The position numbers and the translations under genes are program-made. Below are positions 10,427-22,145 of a stretch of DNA of 64,000 bases, piece by piece. Origin of the DNA: Rhynochetos jubatus. Taxonomy: Eukaryota; Chordata; Aves; Eurypygiformes; Rhynochetidae. The DNA lies in assembly GCA_027574665.1 (NCBI GenBank), contig CM050665.1:1736001-1800000 (forward strand), written 5' to 3'. Below the pieces are notes generated by a model, which was not told the DNA's origin, searched no databases, and saw only the letters and a list, made by a program, of their open reading frames with translations. Position 1 is the first letter of the stretch, and each line of letters begins with the position of its first letter.

Positions 10427-13400
10427 TACCTGCCCTCCGAGGTCTGCCTGCGCACCGCCTGCCTCCCTGCGATGGCCGGATCAGGATGGGGACGCCTCCG
10501 GAGTGGGGCAGGTCTGGAGCCTGGTGCTGGCTGCTCTCTGCAGCCCAGGGAGGAGTGGGCAAGGAGCACACCTGGGCTGGGGACCACCCTGCTGCCTTGC
10601 AGAGAGGTTTTCGGGGGGGTTTCAGATTCCCCCCCTCTCTGTGGGGCCAGGACCTGCCCCAGGCAAGGTCAGGCAGCAGCAGGAAGGCACTCAACACGGA
10701 GCCTGTTTCACTGCAGCCCCTCCACTCACCAGGTCTGGGAACACTGGGTCTGCCTACTGGGAGCACTAAGAGCCAGGCACCAGCTGTGCATCACAAACTT
10801 CAGCCCCTCCCCAACCCTGCCCCATTTATACCTTCCCATGGGGCAGAGTTCCAGGTGGGGTAAATGCTGGGGAAGCCCAGCTGGGTCATCAGTATCTCCC
10901 CTGCTGGCAGAGCATGTTTATGGGGTCTCTTTGTCCCTGCCACCCCTCTCCCACGGGGGAGGGTGTCCCGCAGGAGCCGGTCAGGGACAGGTGCCTGCGG
11001 GGAGGTTTCCAGCTCCGTGTGTAATGGGGTGCCAAGCATGGAGGCCCAGAGTGAAGCAGGGGCTGCCTCTGCCTTGGCTGCTGCCAGGAGACTCAGCGTG
11101 GGACAGGATGTGCCCATCAGTAATTAACCACCGCTCGTTTACCCTTCATGGCAGCTGGAGCTGATGGTGAGCTGGGCATCCTGAGGGTCCCTTGGTGCCC
11201 GCCGTGCCAGTGCTCGGGCATGTGGGACCCAACTCCTGCCTGGCTGGAGAGATGCTGAGCCCGCAGAATCCTCCACTGCCTCTGCACCCTCCGCTGTGGG
11301 TTCCCCCTCTCCTCCCAGGGTACTCCCCCCACTCCCCCGCCCCCAGGCCAGGGCCCTCCGGCACCCTTTGGCCCCCCAGCAGGGTGGTGGTCCCGCACCC
11401 CAGGACCACACGCCCAGGATGGATGTGTGCCTCGTGTGTGGCTGCACCCTCCCAGCAGCCCCACGCCGGGACACGCTGTGCCCGGGCGTTTCCCCCCTGT
11501 AACCCCACGGCGAGGCCAGACGCTGAGCAATGGCCCCTCCAGCCCAGCTCTGCAGCACGGCAAAATGGATTTATTCTGGCAGATCTGGTTTGCACAACTG
11601 GAAAAACCCAGGCGAGGGCAGGGCGAGCTGCGAGTTAATGTTTGACTCCTTTTGAAGCCCGTTTCAGCTTGGGAAGTTCAAGGATTAAGCAGTTTCGCCG
11701 TCCCTGCGCAGGGAACAGCACGGCGGGGGAATCCGGCTCCTGAGCATCTTCCCTGACTCCGGGGTAATTAAATCCCGTGAGTCCTGCGTGTCAGGGGAGG
11801 TGAAATCCCTGGCTGATAAAGGTTTATCCAGTCGGGCTGAGGCTGGCTAACGAGCCCGCGGCCTCGATTCGCTCCCAGCCTTGGATGTAACCTGGGCAAG
11901 CTGTTGGCTGTGCAACGACCCCTCGCCATCGCCCCGCTTCCCGAGGCGGAACAGGGGGACGCAGTCGCTCAGTCCCGAGCTCTTTTCCCAGAACGCAGCT
12001 CACAACTTGCCCTGAGGAGGGGCACGAAGGGAGGGGCCAGGGCAGAGGGCTGGAAATCCCCTGCTCGCTGGTGCTGTGCAGAGAGCGGAGCAGCTTCCCG
12101 GAGCGTGGCGGGGTGCCAGCCCGGCAGCACCGGTGAGCATGGCCCGATGCTGGCTGGTCCCAGGGGGTTCCTACCTGCTGCTTCTCTCCCCCTGCCCAAA
12201 CCAGGATCCTCCCCAGCTCAGCACCACAGCTCTGGGATCCTCCTCATCCCAGGCAGGGAGGGCCACGCTGTGGGCAGCCCCCAGGGTAGCCACGGCCCCG
12301 CACCCTGGGTAGGCGCAGGCAGGGTGAGCCAAGGGGCCACAGAGAGCAAACCCCTGCCAGCGTGGCTGGTTTGTCCCCCCCCACGCGGCCCTGTGTGCCC
12401 TCTGTGCCACGCAGCCATGCCCCCATCCCCACGTCCCTCGGGGAAGCCCAGGGCCAGGTGCTGTCCTGCTGCTTACTCGTTCCGAGGCTTTGCAGCCCTG
12501 AGCAGCCCGTCGGCTCTCGGAGCCTCGTCTCTCCTCCCCACGAGAGGTGACTTGCTGTGACTCAGAGCTGGAGAGGAAACCCAGGGGGCTGCGAAAGGAG
12601 ACCCGGCAGTTGCTGCGGGCTGGGCGGAGGAGCCGGGTTTCCCCGCACGGTGACACGTGGCTCCGCAGCGGTGGTGGAGCAACAACCACCAGCGTAAGCC
12701 CAGTGAGCCCATGGGGTGAAGCCCACCCAGCCCGTGCCCTGCTGCGGGGGTGGGTGGGGGTGACACCCCCAGCCCTGCTGCAGCACAGCCCTTTGCAAGG
12801 GCAGCCGGGTGGTGCTCAGTACCAGCCAGGTCCATCCCTGCCCTCCTCTTCCTCCTGGAAGGATGGCTGAGCCCAGCTCCTCGCTAGGAGAGGGACAGAC
12901 CTGGTGGCTGTTGAGCAAGGACGCTCAGGAGCCAGCCAGGAGCGAAGGGGCTGCCTGGGACCCCACGCTGGGCGCAGCCCTCTCTCGTCACTGACACCCA
13001 TCTCACCCAGCTCCCCGCAGAGCAGCGCAGGCCAATTCCCAAAGCGTGGGAAGGCCGGTGCCCAGAAGTGCCATGACCACGAGTGGCTCATCTCCTCCTG
13101 GGGATGGCTTCTGCCAGGAACCCCGGGGCTGGTGGGGAGCTGGCGTGGGTGCGGGATGAGTCAGGCTCCCCCGCTGGCCCCCGGCTGCCCTTGGCACAGC
13201 TCATCTCAGCCCTTCCCACCCGGTTCCCATTCGACTCAGCACCCCGAGCCCCGTCAGGCAGATGTGAGTGTCAGGAGAGATCCGAGAGAGGGGACGTCAC
13301 TGCTCACCCCAGCCTGGAAACCCCGCGCCTGTTCCCGCAGCTCCCCACACCCCTGGGCTGAGATGCTGGTCCCACGGGAGGACACGGCTCCCGGGACAGG

Positions 13401-13690
13401 AGGGTGTGTGGTCCCCAAAGAGGGGGGACGGGGGGAGCAGGGTCCCCTGTCCCCTGCGGGCAGTGTGCGGGAGTCCTGAAAGTCTGAAGGGAGGCACATG
13501 GGGGGTGCAGGGGTTCCCCTGGGCTTCCTGGTGCCCTGTCCCCTCTCCCGTGGGCTGCCCTGTCCCATTTCCCACGGGTGGCCCTTTTCCTTCCCCCGTG
13601 AGTGGCTCTGTCCCCTCTCCCGTGGGCTGCCCCGTTGTCCGTTCCCCCAGCTCCGGGCTGGCAGAGCAGCCAGAGCCGGCGGCGTCGGAC
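10427..13690. other. DUSP15-IRF10 intergenic stretch
   Basis: I see no gene here. The open frames are GC-driven and carry no domains. Near the right end (about 13520-13650) a degenerate tandem repeat alternates CTGTCCC and CCGTGGG motifs. Upstream control elements for IRF10 may lie here, but I could not define any beyond the ISRE pair listed separately. Confidence 0.4.
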
Positions 13691-13692
13691 GG

Positions 13693-13733
13693 GAAAGGGA
13701 AAGTGAAAGCCGAAGCTGCGCTTTCGCTTTCAC
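13693..13733. promoter_or_regulatory. Convergent pair of interferon-stimulated response elements
   Basis: Bases 13693-13709 carry three GAAA half-sites spaced by two bases (GAAA-GG-GAAA-GT-GAAA), the binding pattern for IRF proteins and ISGF3. Bases 13721-13733 carry the same kind of site on the other strand (CTTTCGCTTTCAC). Eleven bases separate them, and the IRF10 start codon is only about 70 bases further on. Chicken IRF10 is known to be induced by interferon and by v-Rel, so this is a likely control element, possibly with autoregulation by IRF proteins. Confidence 0.75.
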
Positions 13734-13760
13734 CGCCCCGGCACGTTCCCTTGGGGCGGC

Positions 13761-13790
13761 GGGGCCGGGCCGGGCCGGGCCGGGCCGGGC
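13761..13790. repeat. CCGGG pentamer repeat before the IRF10 start
   Basis: About five GGGCC/CCGGG pentamers in tandem lie between the ISRE pair and the IRF10 start codon, so they fall in the core promoter or 5' UTR. Confidence 0.8.
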
Positions 13791-13801
13791 GCGGGGCCGC
13801 G

Positions 13802-16703
13802 ATGGCGGAACCGGGGGGGCCCATGCGGCTGAAGGAGTGGCTGATCGCACAGATCGACAGCGGCCGGTACCCGGGGCTGCGCTGGGAGAACCGACACCGG
13901 ACGCTCTTCCGCATCCCCTGGAAGCACGCGGCCAAGCAGGATTACCGGCAGCAGCAGGACGCTGCACTCTTCAAGGTACCTCGGGCTCCCCAGGACCCCC
14001 ACCCGGCTCCGGGAGCATCCCCGGGACCCACCACCCAGCTCCGTGCACGTCCCCAGGGCTCCCCATTACCCGGCTCTGTGCACTTCTCCAAAAACCCACA
14101 CCCAGCCCTGTGCTCCCCCCGGGACCCCTCACCCAGCTCCATGTGCACCCCCAGGACCCCCCACCCAGTTCCATGCACATCCCCGAGGCTCCCCATTGCC
14201 CGGATCTGTGCACTCCCCCAAGACCCCTCACCCAGCTCCGTGCACTCCCCCGCGACACCCCACCACCCAGCTCCCCGCTGCCCCCCAGGGCACCTGCCCC
14301 TGCTGCCCCTCACCCAGCCCCGCTGTGCTCGTACCCCACGGACCGTCCTGGTGAGCGGAGCAGGGGGCCGGGGTGCTGGCAGCCCCCCCCAGCACAGGAC
14401 ACCCTGTGCCTGGCAGGCTTGGGCTGTCTACAAGGGCAAGTACCACGAAGGGATGGACAAGGCCGACCCCTCCACCTGGAAGACGCGTCTCCGCTGCGCC
14501 CTCAATAAGAGCACGGACTTCCAGGAGGTGCCGGAGCGGAGTCAGCTGGACATCTCCGAGCCCTACAAGGTGTACCAGATCGTGTCCGACGGCACCCGGG
14601 ATGCAGGTACGTCCCCACCATCCTTCCTCCTGCACCACACTTGGGGATGATGCCTGCACTGTGCCCATGCCTGTACGACCCCCGTGCCCATACGAACCCC
14701 GTGTCCCGCAGATGTCACCCTTCCTCCCTACTCCCCTTCCCCTGCGGGTGTCCGAGTGCCTTCCCGGGGGCTGTTCCTGCCGTCGGCTGGGGGCTCAGCC
14801 GGTTTTCCTTGCTCTCCACAGAGAAGGACGGTGACGTGCGGTCCCCAGCCAGCGAGGATCAGCAGGTGAGCCAGCCCTCCCCACACTGTGCCCATGCTGC
14901 AGGAGCTGCCTGTGGGTTGGAGAAGGTGGGATCCCCGAATCCTCCCCCATTCCGCTGCCTGTTCCCCTGCCTGCACTCTGCCTGCCCCTGTCGCGCTGGG
15001 TATCCGGCTCCCGCGAGCATCACTGCACGTCCCTTGTGCCACACGGCTGCCAGGCTCGTGGCCAGGGATCTGCTGGCACACGGGGACCATGTGGGAGGCA
15101 GGAGCTGGCTCAGACCCCCCCTTCCCCGCTGCCAGCTCAACCCTCACTGCAGCCGCTCTACTCCCCAGGGAAGTGCCGTGGGGAGTCCGGAGGAGGAGAG
15201 CCAGAAGGGCGCGATGGAGACGTGCCACATGGCTCCGCTGCCCCTGCTCTCTGCCCACCCCGCTGAGCGAGGTGAGGAGGGTCCCAGCAGTGGGATGGGG
15301 CTGGGGGCAGGCAGCACACGCTGCCTGGCAGGAGCGACCCCGCTCTCCACAGCCCCACGCCCCATCCCTCCGGCAGGCAATGCCCGCAGGGATGGAGGAC
15401 GGGGCTGGGACCCTGTCCCAGGGCGAAGGTGCTCGATCGTGGGCTTACGGGCTTTAACGAGGCCCAGTAATGAGCAGCAGCAGTGGGAAGCGCCCTGCTG
15501 CGCCCCTGACCCAGGAGCTGGGGCCAGGACAGCACCTGGGGGGCCTTGGGGACCACTGCCCACATCCCTTTGCCACCTCGTCTCTGCCCTGGCCCAGGGT
15601 ACCACGTGAGGGGAGTCTTCTATGGCTGGAACCCGACCCACGGCCACCTCCTCCCTGGACCCCCATCCTACATCCCCGTGGAGGACGTCAACCACTCAGG
15701 TAGGAGCCACGCTGGCTGGGCAGTGCCCTGGGCAGCCCCCCCAGGCCAGGCTGCCCGTGAGCTGACCTTCCCCTCGCCCCAGACTGCTGGCTCCACGTCC
15801 GCCTCTACTACTGCGACGTGCTGGTGAAGGAGGTGACCACCCGCACGGCCGAGGGCTGCCGCATCACCTCCCGCGCCGTGCCGGCCGAGAGCGAGCGCCT
15901 CTACGGCCCCTCCTGCATGGAGCAGATCGAGTTCCCCCCGCCGCGGGCGCTCGGCGGCGGTGGCCGGGTGGCCGGCATGACCAACGTGCTGGAGAGGCTC
16001 CTGCCCCACCTGGAACGTGGGGTGCTGCTGTGGGTAGCACCCGAGGGGGTCTTCATGAAGCGCCAGTGCCAGGGCAGGGTGTACTGGAACGGGCCACTGG
16101 CCCCGCACAGGGACTGGCCCAACAAGCTGGAGCGGGAGAAGACCTACAAGCTGCTGGACACGCAGCAGTTCCTGCAGCGTAAGTGTCCGCCCGTCGCCCC
16201 GGGCACGCGGGCTCCTGCCCCGGGAGACCCCAGCCCCCTCGGGAAGGGGGAGCAGGTCCTGCCCCGCCACGGCTGCTCTGGGCTGTGGGGCCGTGGGACC
16301 TCCTGATGGGGTCGGTGTCTTGCAGAGCTGCGAGGGTACCTGAGCCACGGGCAGCCCCCGCCGCAGTACCAGATCCACCTGTGCTTCGGGGAGGAGTATC
16401 CCACCAGCACCGGGCACCGCTTCCAGAAGCTCATCATGGCCCACGTGAGTGCACGCGGGGGCTGGCACGCGCAGGGGCACCAAGCCGGGCGCGGGGGCCC
16501 TATGGTGGTCAGGGGGGCACCCGGACCCGCACCCATCCTCCGTCGGCTCTGTGCCCTTGCAGGTGGAGCCGGTGTTTGCGCGGGAGCTCCTCCATCACGC
16601 CCAGCGCATGGGGCCGACGCTGCTCCGCGACACCCCCCAGCCCTGCGCCCCCGATGCCTCCAGCCACATCATCCGCGTCCTCAAACAGCTCTGCCAGCCC
16701 TGA
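13802..16703 (+). CDS. IRF10: Interferon regulatory factor 10, 8 coding exons
   Basis: Coding exons: 13802-13975, 14417-14606, 14822-14865, 15169-15271, 15598-15699, 15783-16178, 16326-16444 and 16563-16703 (TGA), with agreeing phases, 422 residues. Exons 1-2 encode the IRF DNA-binding domain with the five hallmark tryptophans at 13, 28, 40, 60 and 79. Exons 3-4 are a variable linker. Exons 5-7 encode the IRF-association domain (from about residue 171; H-V-R-G-V-F-Y-G-W, later F-C-F-G-E-E-type L-C-F-G-E-E-Y-P). Two features favour IRF10 over IRF4 or IRF8: the similarity of this layout to chicken IRF10 as I remember it, and the position beside FOXS1. IRF10 acts in the nucleus in interferon responses, forms complexes through its association domain, and is absent from human and mouse. 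The convergent ISREs just upstream indicate induction by interferon. A non-coding first exon is possible but was not seen. Confidence 0.88.
13990..14280 (+). repeat. Degenerate minisatellite in IRF10 intron 1
   Basis: Units of about 35-40 bases built from CACCCAGCTCC, GTGCAC and CCCCAGGRCYCC recur about seven times with many changes. The array fills most of the 441-bp first intron. It produces long open frames that are not coding. Confidence 0.6.
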
Positions 16704-17002
16704 GCCCGGGCGGGCGGGAGAGGAGAGCCTGGTCACGACAAAGCCTCGGAGCGGGACGCTCGGCCGCCCCACGGCCCCGCTCCGGCCGCGTTCCCTGAGT
16801 GGGGGGCTCCGCGCTGGGGGGCCGGAGGCGAGCGGGCGCTGGCTGGGGGGGCGGCCGGCTGCCGCCCGTGCACAGGTGGCTGTATTTATTCCCCGGGATC
16901 CAGCCGGGTGGGATTTGCTGTGTGCTTGTTTGGCGAGCCGGGCAGAGCCGGCTCCGTCCTCGTGCCTTGCACCGCGGGGACTCGCCAGCCGCCAACCGTA
17001 GA

Positions 17003-17008
17003 AATAAA
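17003..17008 (+). terminator. IRF10 polyadenylation signal AATAAA
   Basis: A canonical AATAAA lies 300 bases after the IRF10 stop codon, on the same strand and before the FOXS1 promoter. Confidence 0.7.
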
Positions 17009-17922
17009 GATTGGGTTTCGGTACCTCTGGCTGCGGCGTGGGGGCTCACACCGCACCGAGGGGGGCACGGGTGGCCGGTGGGGGCTGAGTCCGGGCAGAG
17101 CCACACGCTGTGGGCAAAGCCAGCTCAGCCCCAGCTGCAGGGGTCGGCGTATGCTGACCCCTGCCCCTGCGCCGGCCCAAGACGGGTCCTGCCCCCCGCC
17201 CCCAGCCCCTTGGCAGGGGGTGCAGGCAGCCGCGAGGTGCCCTTAGCTGCTCCGCCCACGCGGCAGCACAGGAGCCTGTCCCAAAGGCACTCGCTGCCCG
17301 TGCCTCAGTTTCCCCTGGGATGTGGGGGCTGTGCTGCACCCTGGAGGCCATGTCCCCAGCTGGTGAGCACGGTGTGGGGGCCCGGCGTGGGACAGGGATC
17401 CGGCACGGTGCATGGGGTCCGGCACAGTGCATGGGATCCGGCACCGCTCTGCGCTGGGGGCAGTGGCTGAGGCGCTGGGGTGGGCAGAGGCGGGTGGGGG
17501 AGATAAGGGCTGGCTCAGCCCCACCAGCAACACCCCCTCAGCCCCCCACCACCCCCGACCGGGGCCCGGCTGTGGCCCGTGGGCTGCGCAGGATGAGACC
17601 CAGGTCGTGGGAACCTCCCGTGGGAAGAGGGGCTGGGGAGGGGGGCAGGGGGCGGCGGAGGCCAGCTCTGCCCTGGGGACACCGCGGTTGTGCCAGCCCC
17701 AGGAAGGCGCGTCCATCCCTCCGTCCATCCGTCCGTCCGCCCGTCGGTCCGCAGGGCCCGGCTCTGGCCAGTGGAGCTCCGCTCCGCCCTGGGCGGCCCC
17801 GGAGAGGAGGGGCCCGCCGCCCCCACTCTGGCCGGCCGCGGGAGGCTGGGCCACCGGCGGGTTTTAACGGGCCTCGCCGGAGGCCGCGCGACAGAGCGGG
17901 AGAGCTACGGCCGGCCGGGAGG
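17009..17922 (+). promoter_or_regulatory. FOXS1 promoter and 5' UTR region
   Basis: GC-rich stretch between the IRF10 polyadenylation signal and the FOXS1 start codon. It holds a 21-bp repeat (TCCGGCAC-GTGCATGGG-type, about 17397-17447) and a CCGTCC/CCATCC run at about 17716-17752. No TATA box is evident. Confidence 0.4.
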
Positions 17923-19239
17923 ATGCAGCCGGACCTCCCCGTCGGAGATGCAGCTCTCCGCAGCCCACCAGTCCCCGAGCCGTCTGGTGGCCCCTTCCCC
18001 AGCCCGGAGACCACCAAACCACCCTACAGCTACATCGCCCTGATCACCATGGCCATCCAGAGCGCGCCCGAGAAGCGCATCACGCTCAGCGGCATCTACC
18101 GCTACATCATGGGCCGCTTCACCTTCTATCGCGACAACAAGCCGGGCTGGCAGAACAGCATCCGCCACAACCTCTCCCTCAACGAGTGCTTCGTCAAGGT
18201 GCCCCGCGACCACAAAAAGCCGGGAAAGGGCAACTACTGGACCCTCGACCCCGACTGCTACAACATGTTCGAGAACGGCAGCTTCTTGCGGCGGCGACGG
18301 CGTTTCACCAGGAAGAAGGGAATCCGGGACGCGATGGGGGCCGAGGGGGATGAGGGGCGTGGGAAGGTCCCCAGGCACCGGCTACGAGTGCCGCCCGCCG
18401 CCCCGCTGCCCGAGGAGGGGAAGGTGGAGGGGGGCTACGCCTCACCGGCGGCCACGGGGCGCCTGCCAAGCCCCGCCGCGCTGCCCGAGGGCACCGGGGT
18501 GCCGGGGTGCGCCGAGCCCTGTGCCCGACGGCAGCCGCCCAAGGCCAGGCAGCCCTGCCTGTACCTGCCGGACGCGCCGCAGCCCAAGGGGTCGTTCTTT
18601 GCCCCCCCGGAGAGCCGCCCGCCCAAGGAGACTGTCTTCGGGGGGCTGTCAGGGGCCCTGCAGCTGCCCCGGCCAGGTCAGTATCCACTTCCCAGCGAGC
18701 GCCCGGCACCGCACCCTGCCCTGCTGCACACCCTGCTGCCCCCCCAGCCCAGGGACCCCCCGCAGGACTCCCCGCCCCCTCCTGGAACCCCACCGGGGCA
18801 GCTGGAGGGCGAGCAGCCAGCTGTCCCCGGGCTGGGGCCAGGCCAGCCCTTCGGGCAGGTGCCCCCCGGATTCCCTGGCACCCTCCTGGGCACAGGCAAG
18901 CCCCCTCCCTCCTGCTTCCTGGAGGGGGAGGGCTACGCACAGCCCCCCCTGCCCGTTTTTGGCTCCTTCGGCCGGTCAGGGCCTGAAGTGCTGGGCAGCA
19001 GCTACCAGTGCCGGGTGCAGGCGCTGAGCTTCTGCATGAAGGAGCACCTCCTGGCCGCAGCCCCCCCAGCCCCTGCTGCCCCCCGCCAGCCACCCTTCGG
19101 GGCCACGGGACCACGAGTGGGCAAGCAGAAGGAGCCATGGGGGCCGGGGAGCACAATCCCATTGCAGGGGGGCAACGGCTACCCCCTGGGGCTGCCCCCC
19201 TGCCTCTACCGGACACCCGGCATGTTCTTCTTCGAGTGA
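17923..19239 (+). CDS. FOXS1: Forkhead box protein S1, single exon
   Basis: An uninterrupted 438-residue frame. Residues about 31-125 form a complete forkhead DNA-binding domain, starting [10 protein letters not shown] and including the recognition helix N-S-I-R-H-N-L-S (78-85) and the wing region [10 protein letters not shown] basic patch (F-L-R-R-R-R-R-F) follows. The rest is rich in Pro and Gly, ending F-F-E. Lack of introns and the place between IRF10/DUSP15 and MYLK2 identify FOXS1. In mammals it marks neural-crest-derived sensory neurons and perivascular cells. The mammalian protein is about 330 residues as I recall, so this one has a longer Pro/Gly-rich tail. The start at 17923 was chosen because it leads directly into the short leader before the forkhead; the frame is open further upstream, but that part looks like GC-rich leader. 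Confidence 0.93.
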   Translation: MQPDLPVGDAALRSPPVPEPSGGPFPSPETTKPPYSYIALITMAIQSAPEKRITLSGIYRYIMGRFTFYRDNKPGWQNSIRHNLSLNECFVKVPRDHKKPGKGNYWTLDPDCYNMFENGSFLRRRRRFTRKKGIRDAMGAEGDEGRGKVPRHRLRVPPAAPLPEEGKVEGGYASPAATGRLPSPAALPEGTGVPGCAEPCARRQPPKARQPCLYLPDAPQPKGSFFAPPESRPPKETVFGGLSGALQLPRPGQYPLPSERPAPHPALLHTLLPPQPRDPPQDSPPPPGTPPGQLEGEQPAVPGLGPGQPFGQVPPGFPGTLLGTGKPPPSCFLEGEGYAQPPLPVFGSFGRSGPEVLGSSYQCRVQALSFCMKEHLLAAAPPAPAAPRQPPFGATGPRVGKQKEPWGPGSTIPLQGGNGYPLGLPPCLYRTPGMFFFE

Positions 19240-19281
19240 GGGACTGGCCCACCCCGGGGGTGTCCCGGACCCCTGGCACCG

Positions 19282-19287
19282 AATAAA
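19282..19287 (+). terminator. FOXS1 polyadenylation signal AATAAA
   Basis: A canonical AATAAA lies 43 bases after the FOXS1 stop codon, indicating a very short 3' UTR. Confidence 0.75.
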
Positions 19288-22139
19288 GCGCATTCCCCAA
19301 CGCTGAGTCTGTGGTCTCTGCGCCCTGCTCGGGTGGGCAGTGGGCAGGGGTGAGCTGGGACCCTCTGCTCCAGCCCAGGCGCTGGCTGGGTGTCCCTGAG
19401 GCCACCCGATGCAGCCCTCATCCCTGCTGGCCCCTCCATCGGCGGTTACCTCAGGGGGACGGAGCACGGCCCAGGTCAGGGCACCCACCCCCAGGCCCTG
19501 CGTCCCTCGGAGATGCTGGGGGTCCACAGCATCCCCTGAAGCCCCGTCCTGGGGCAGCAGGAGGGAACCTCATCCATGAAGGGCAGGGGGATGTGCTGCC
19601 AGTCCCAGCGGAGCCCCACTGCCACCTCCCTGTGCCCAGGACCGCTCAAAGCGCCCGGTTCGCCCCGGGTGCCACACATGGCACAACCAGCACCAGCCTC
19701 AGCGCGTGGCCCTGCTCACGCACCTGCAGGCTCCCAGAGAGCTGCCGGGGAGGAGCGAGGGCTGGTGGCACGGTGTGGGGGCTCTGCTCTGGGACCCACC
19801 AGGGCCCCGAACACCCCAAGGCCAGGGCACCCCCAGATCCAGGCTGTGCCAGGGCCGGCAGCTGCGATGGGAACGGATGGGGAAAGCAGGTTCCTCTGAC
19901 CTGGATCACGTCGGTGGCTGCCAGTGGGACAAAAGCGATGCTGGCAAAGTGGGGGGCTGTGCCCGTGCCCCCATCCTGCCACCCCAGGCTGGGAGAGGGG
20001 GGACCCCAGAGCACAGCCAGCCCCAGGGCAGGTGGGGGTAGAGGTCGCAGGGCTGGTGGCGGCTCTCTCTGTGGGGAGGATGGCAGAATCCTTCAGCCCC
20101 CCCAAGGCCAGCAAGACCCCAGCTTGACCGACCCCAGGGGGGTTTCCACGGGGGCCACACTGGCTCCGAGGGATAGCGCTGGCGTCACTCAGGGACCAGG
20201 AGCACCATGGCCACGTCAGCCCCGTTATCAGCCCCCAGACGGCTGCTGCTGGGCCATGGCCGCATCCCAGCCCCGGGCAGGATGGGGGGGGCCACCTTTC
20301 GTCATCGGGGGCGGCCACTCAGCCCTGGGCCTCTCTTTTCTCCCCCCCCCATCCTTTTTTTTCCCCCTCCCCAGTGGAAAACAATATTTGAGCGCCTACA
20401 TCATGCTGGCGTCTCTGGAGCGGCAGTGGCGAGAGCGCGGCTGACCTCAGCCCCCCCCTCACCAACCTCAGCCCCCCCGCTCCACGCAGTCCCCGGGGGC
20501 GCGGGAGGAAGCGAACGCCGCAGCCGTGCCCAGGGGCCGTCTGGTTCCCACGCAGCGCAGCCGGGCCCGGTGCCCACCCTGGCTCCTGCCTGGGAACGCA
20601 CAGCCCCGGCCCCACGCCGTGCCCCAGGCTGGGGACTCCGCGCTGGGAAGCAGCGTGGGGCATCCCATCACCCCATTTCCTGCCCCCCAGAGCTGTCATC
20701 CCCCGGGATGGGGAGCCCTGTTAGCCCTGTTCCTTGCCCTCCCAGTGCTCCCCTCCTCCAGGGCTCCTGGTTCTCCCGGCACTGCCTCCTCCCCAGCTCG
20801 CGGTGGGTGGCCTGGCCCCTGGCCCGTTCACCCAGTGCCGGGTCCTGGGGTGAACCTGCTGCCGGGTGTGGGTGCAGGAGGTCTGCCCACTCCCCCGCCC
20901 GCCCTGCGGGACCCCCTCGCTTGTGCGGGCAGGGGGGTGCCGCAGGGATGGGGTGCAGGCGAGGATCGGGGAAGGATGCTGCTCTGTGCGAGCGCTCAAG
21001 GCCGCAGGGATGGACGCTGTGGACACATGCACTGCGTCGTGTGTCCGTGGGGGCTGCAAGGACCCCCCTCACGAGGGATGGTGCTGGCTGCCGTGGGCTG
21101 TGCTGGACCAGGACCAGCCATATCACTGTCCCCATCTGTCCCAGCAGGGCCAGCCCCCTCCCCAGGGCTCCTGAGCCGTGTCCTGCCCCTCGACCAGGAG
21201 CATGGGATAGGGCCATGGCTGCCAGCCCTGTGGCCCCACTGGAGGTGCAGCAGGTGCCTGGGGCAGGAGAGGAACGAGCTGGAGTAGCCAAACCAGGCCA
21301 TGGGGTCGGGGTCCCCCACCCCGGGCTTGGGGCACCGCGACACACCGGTGCCCGGGCATCCCCGTGCCGCAGCCGCGCACACGCAGGGCTGTGTCCAGGA
21401 ACCGATTCCCCACAGCGGCTCACGGCATCGGGGGTGTCTGTGGGTGAAGGCCTGGCCGGGACCCTGTGGACCACCCCACAGCGGGGCCCTTTAGCCCCCG
21501 GGACCTGCTGAGGCCGGGACGACGCGGGGCTCCTGGGGCCAGACAGGAAGGAGACGTCACCGCCATGGAGCGTAACTCAAACCAGATGGGGCTGCGCTGG
21601 CTTCCAGGCCCGCAGGGTGGTCACCGACAGGAACTGGTCAAAGGCTGCCGGCAGGAAGCGGCTGGGAGGGACGCCCGCGGCGGGAGCTGGCGTCCGAGCC
21701 CGGGCAGCCTTAACCGCTTCGGGGCCGGCTACAGCCCCACTGGGCAGAGGGGCAGCGGCCCCCCCCCAGCCCTTGCCTGGGCATCCCACCCCACTTGGGC
21801 AGTGCTTAAGCTGTGAGGACACCTCTGACTGACCATCCCTCCGTCCCTCCAGCACCCTAGGATGCTTCAGACCATTACCCCTTGGCACTGGGGGGGCTGC
21901 CCAGCCCTGCCCAGGACACACCAGGCAGTCCCTGTCCCTAGCACTGTTGGGGTCCCTCTCTGTTCTCTCTACCCCAGGAACAAGATGCCGCTTCCCGTCC
22001 CCTCCTGGCTTACCCACAGCCCTCAGACGAGGGCTGCACGGCCCCCGCGGGTGGGAGCAGCAGCCAGGGAGGGGGCCAGCAGCAGCCCCCACAGCCCGGG
22101 GGAAGCAGAGCCGGCGCGGGCTGCGGGCAGACCTGTACA
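19288..22139. other. FOXS1-MYLK2 tail-to-tail spacer
   Basis: FOXS1 (+) and MYLK2 (-) point at each other across this stretch. It has no gene with recognisable domains. One acceptor-like tract with a short open frame near 20341-20444 is discussed as a finding. The remainder shows nothing to me. Confidence 0.4.
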
Positions 22140-22145
22140 TTTATT
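22140..22145 (-). terminator. Candidate MYLK2 polyadenylation signal
   Basis: Plus-strand TTTATT gives AATAAA on the - strand, about 1.6 kb past the MYLK2 stop codon at 23732. It is the first canonical signal I noticed in that direction, so the 3' UTR would span about 22120-23731. Confidence 0.4.

Noticed and set aside
13268-14650. 460-residue frame spanning IRF10 exons 1 and 2 without splicing
   Set aside because: It reads through the intron minisatellite; clear GT/AG limits and IRF alignment show two exons with an intron.
18305-19405. 366-residue - strand frame opposite FOXS1
   Set aside because: Antisense shadow of the GC-rich FOXS1 coding sequence.
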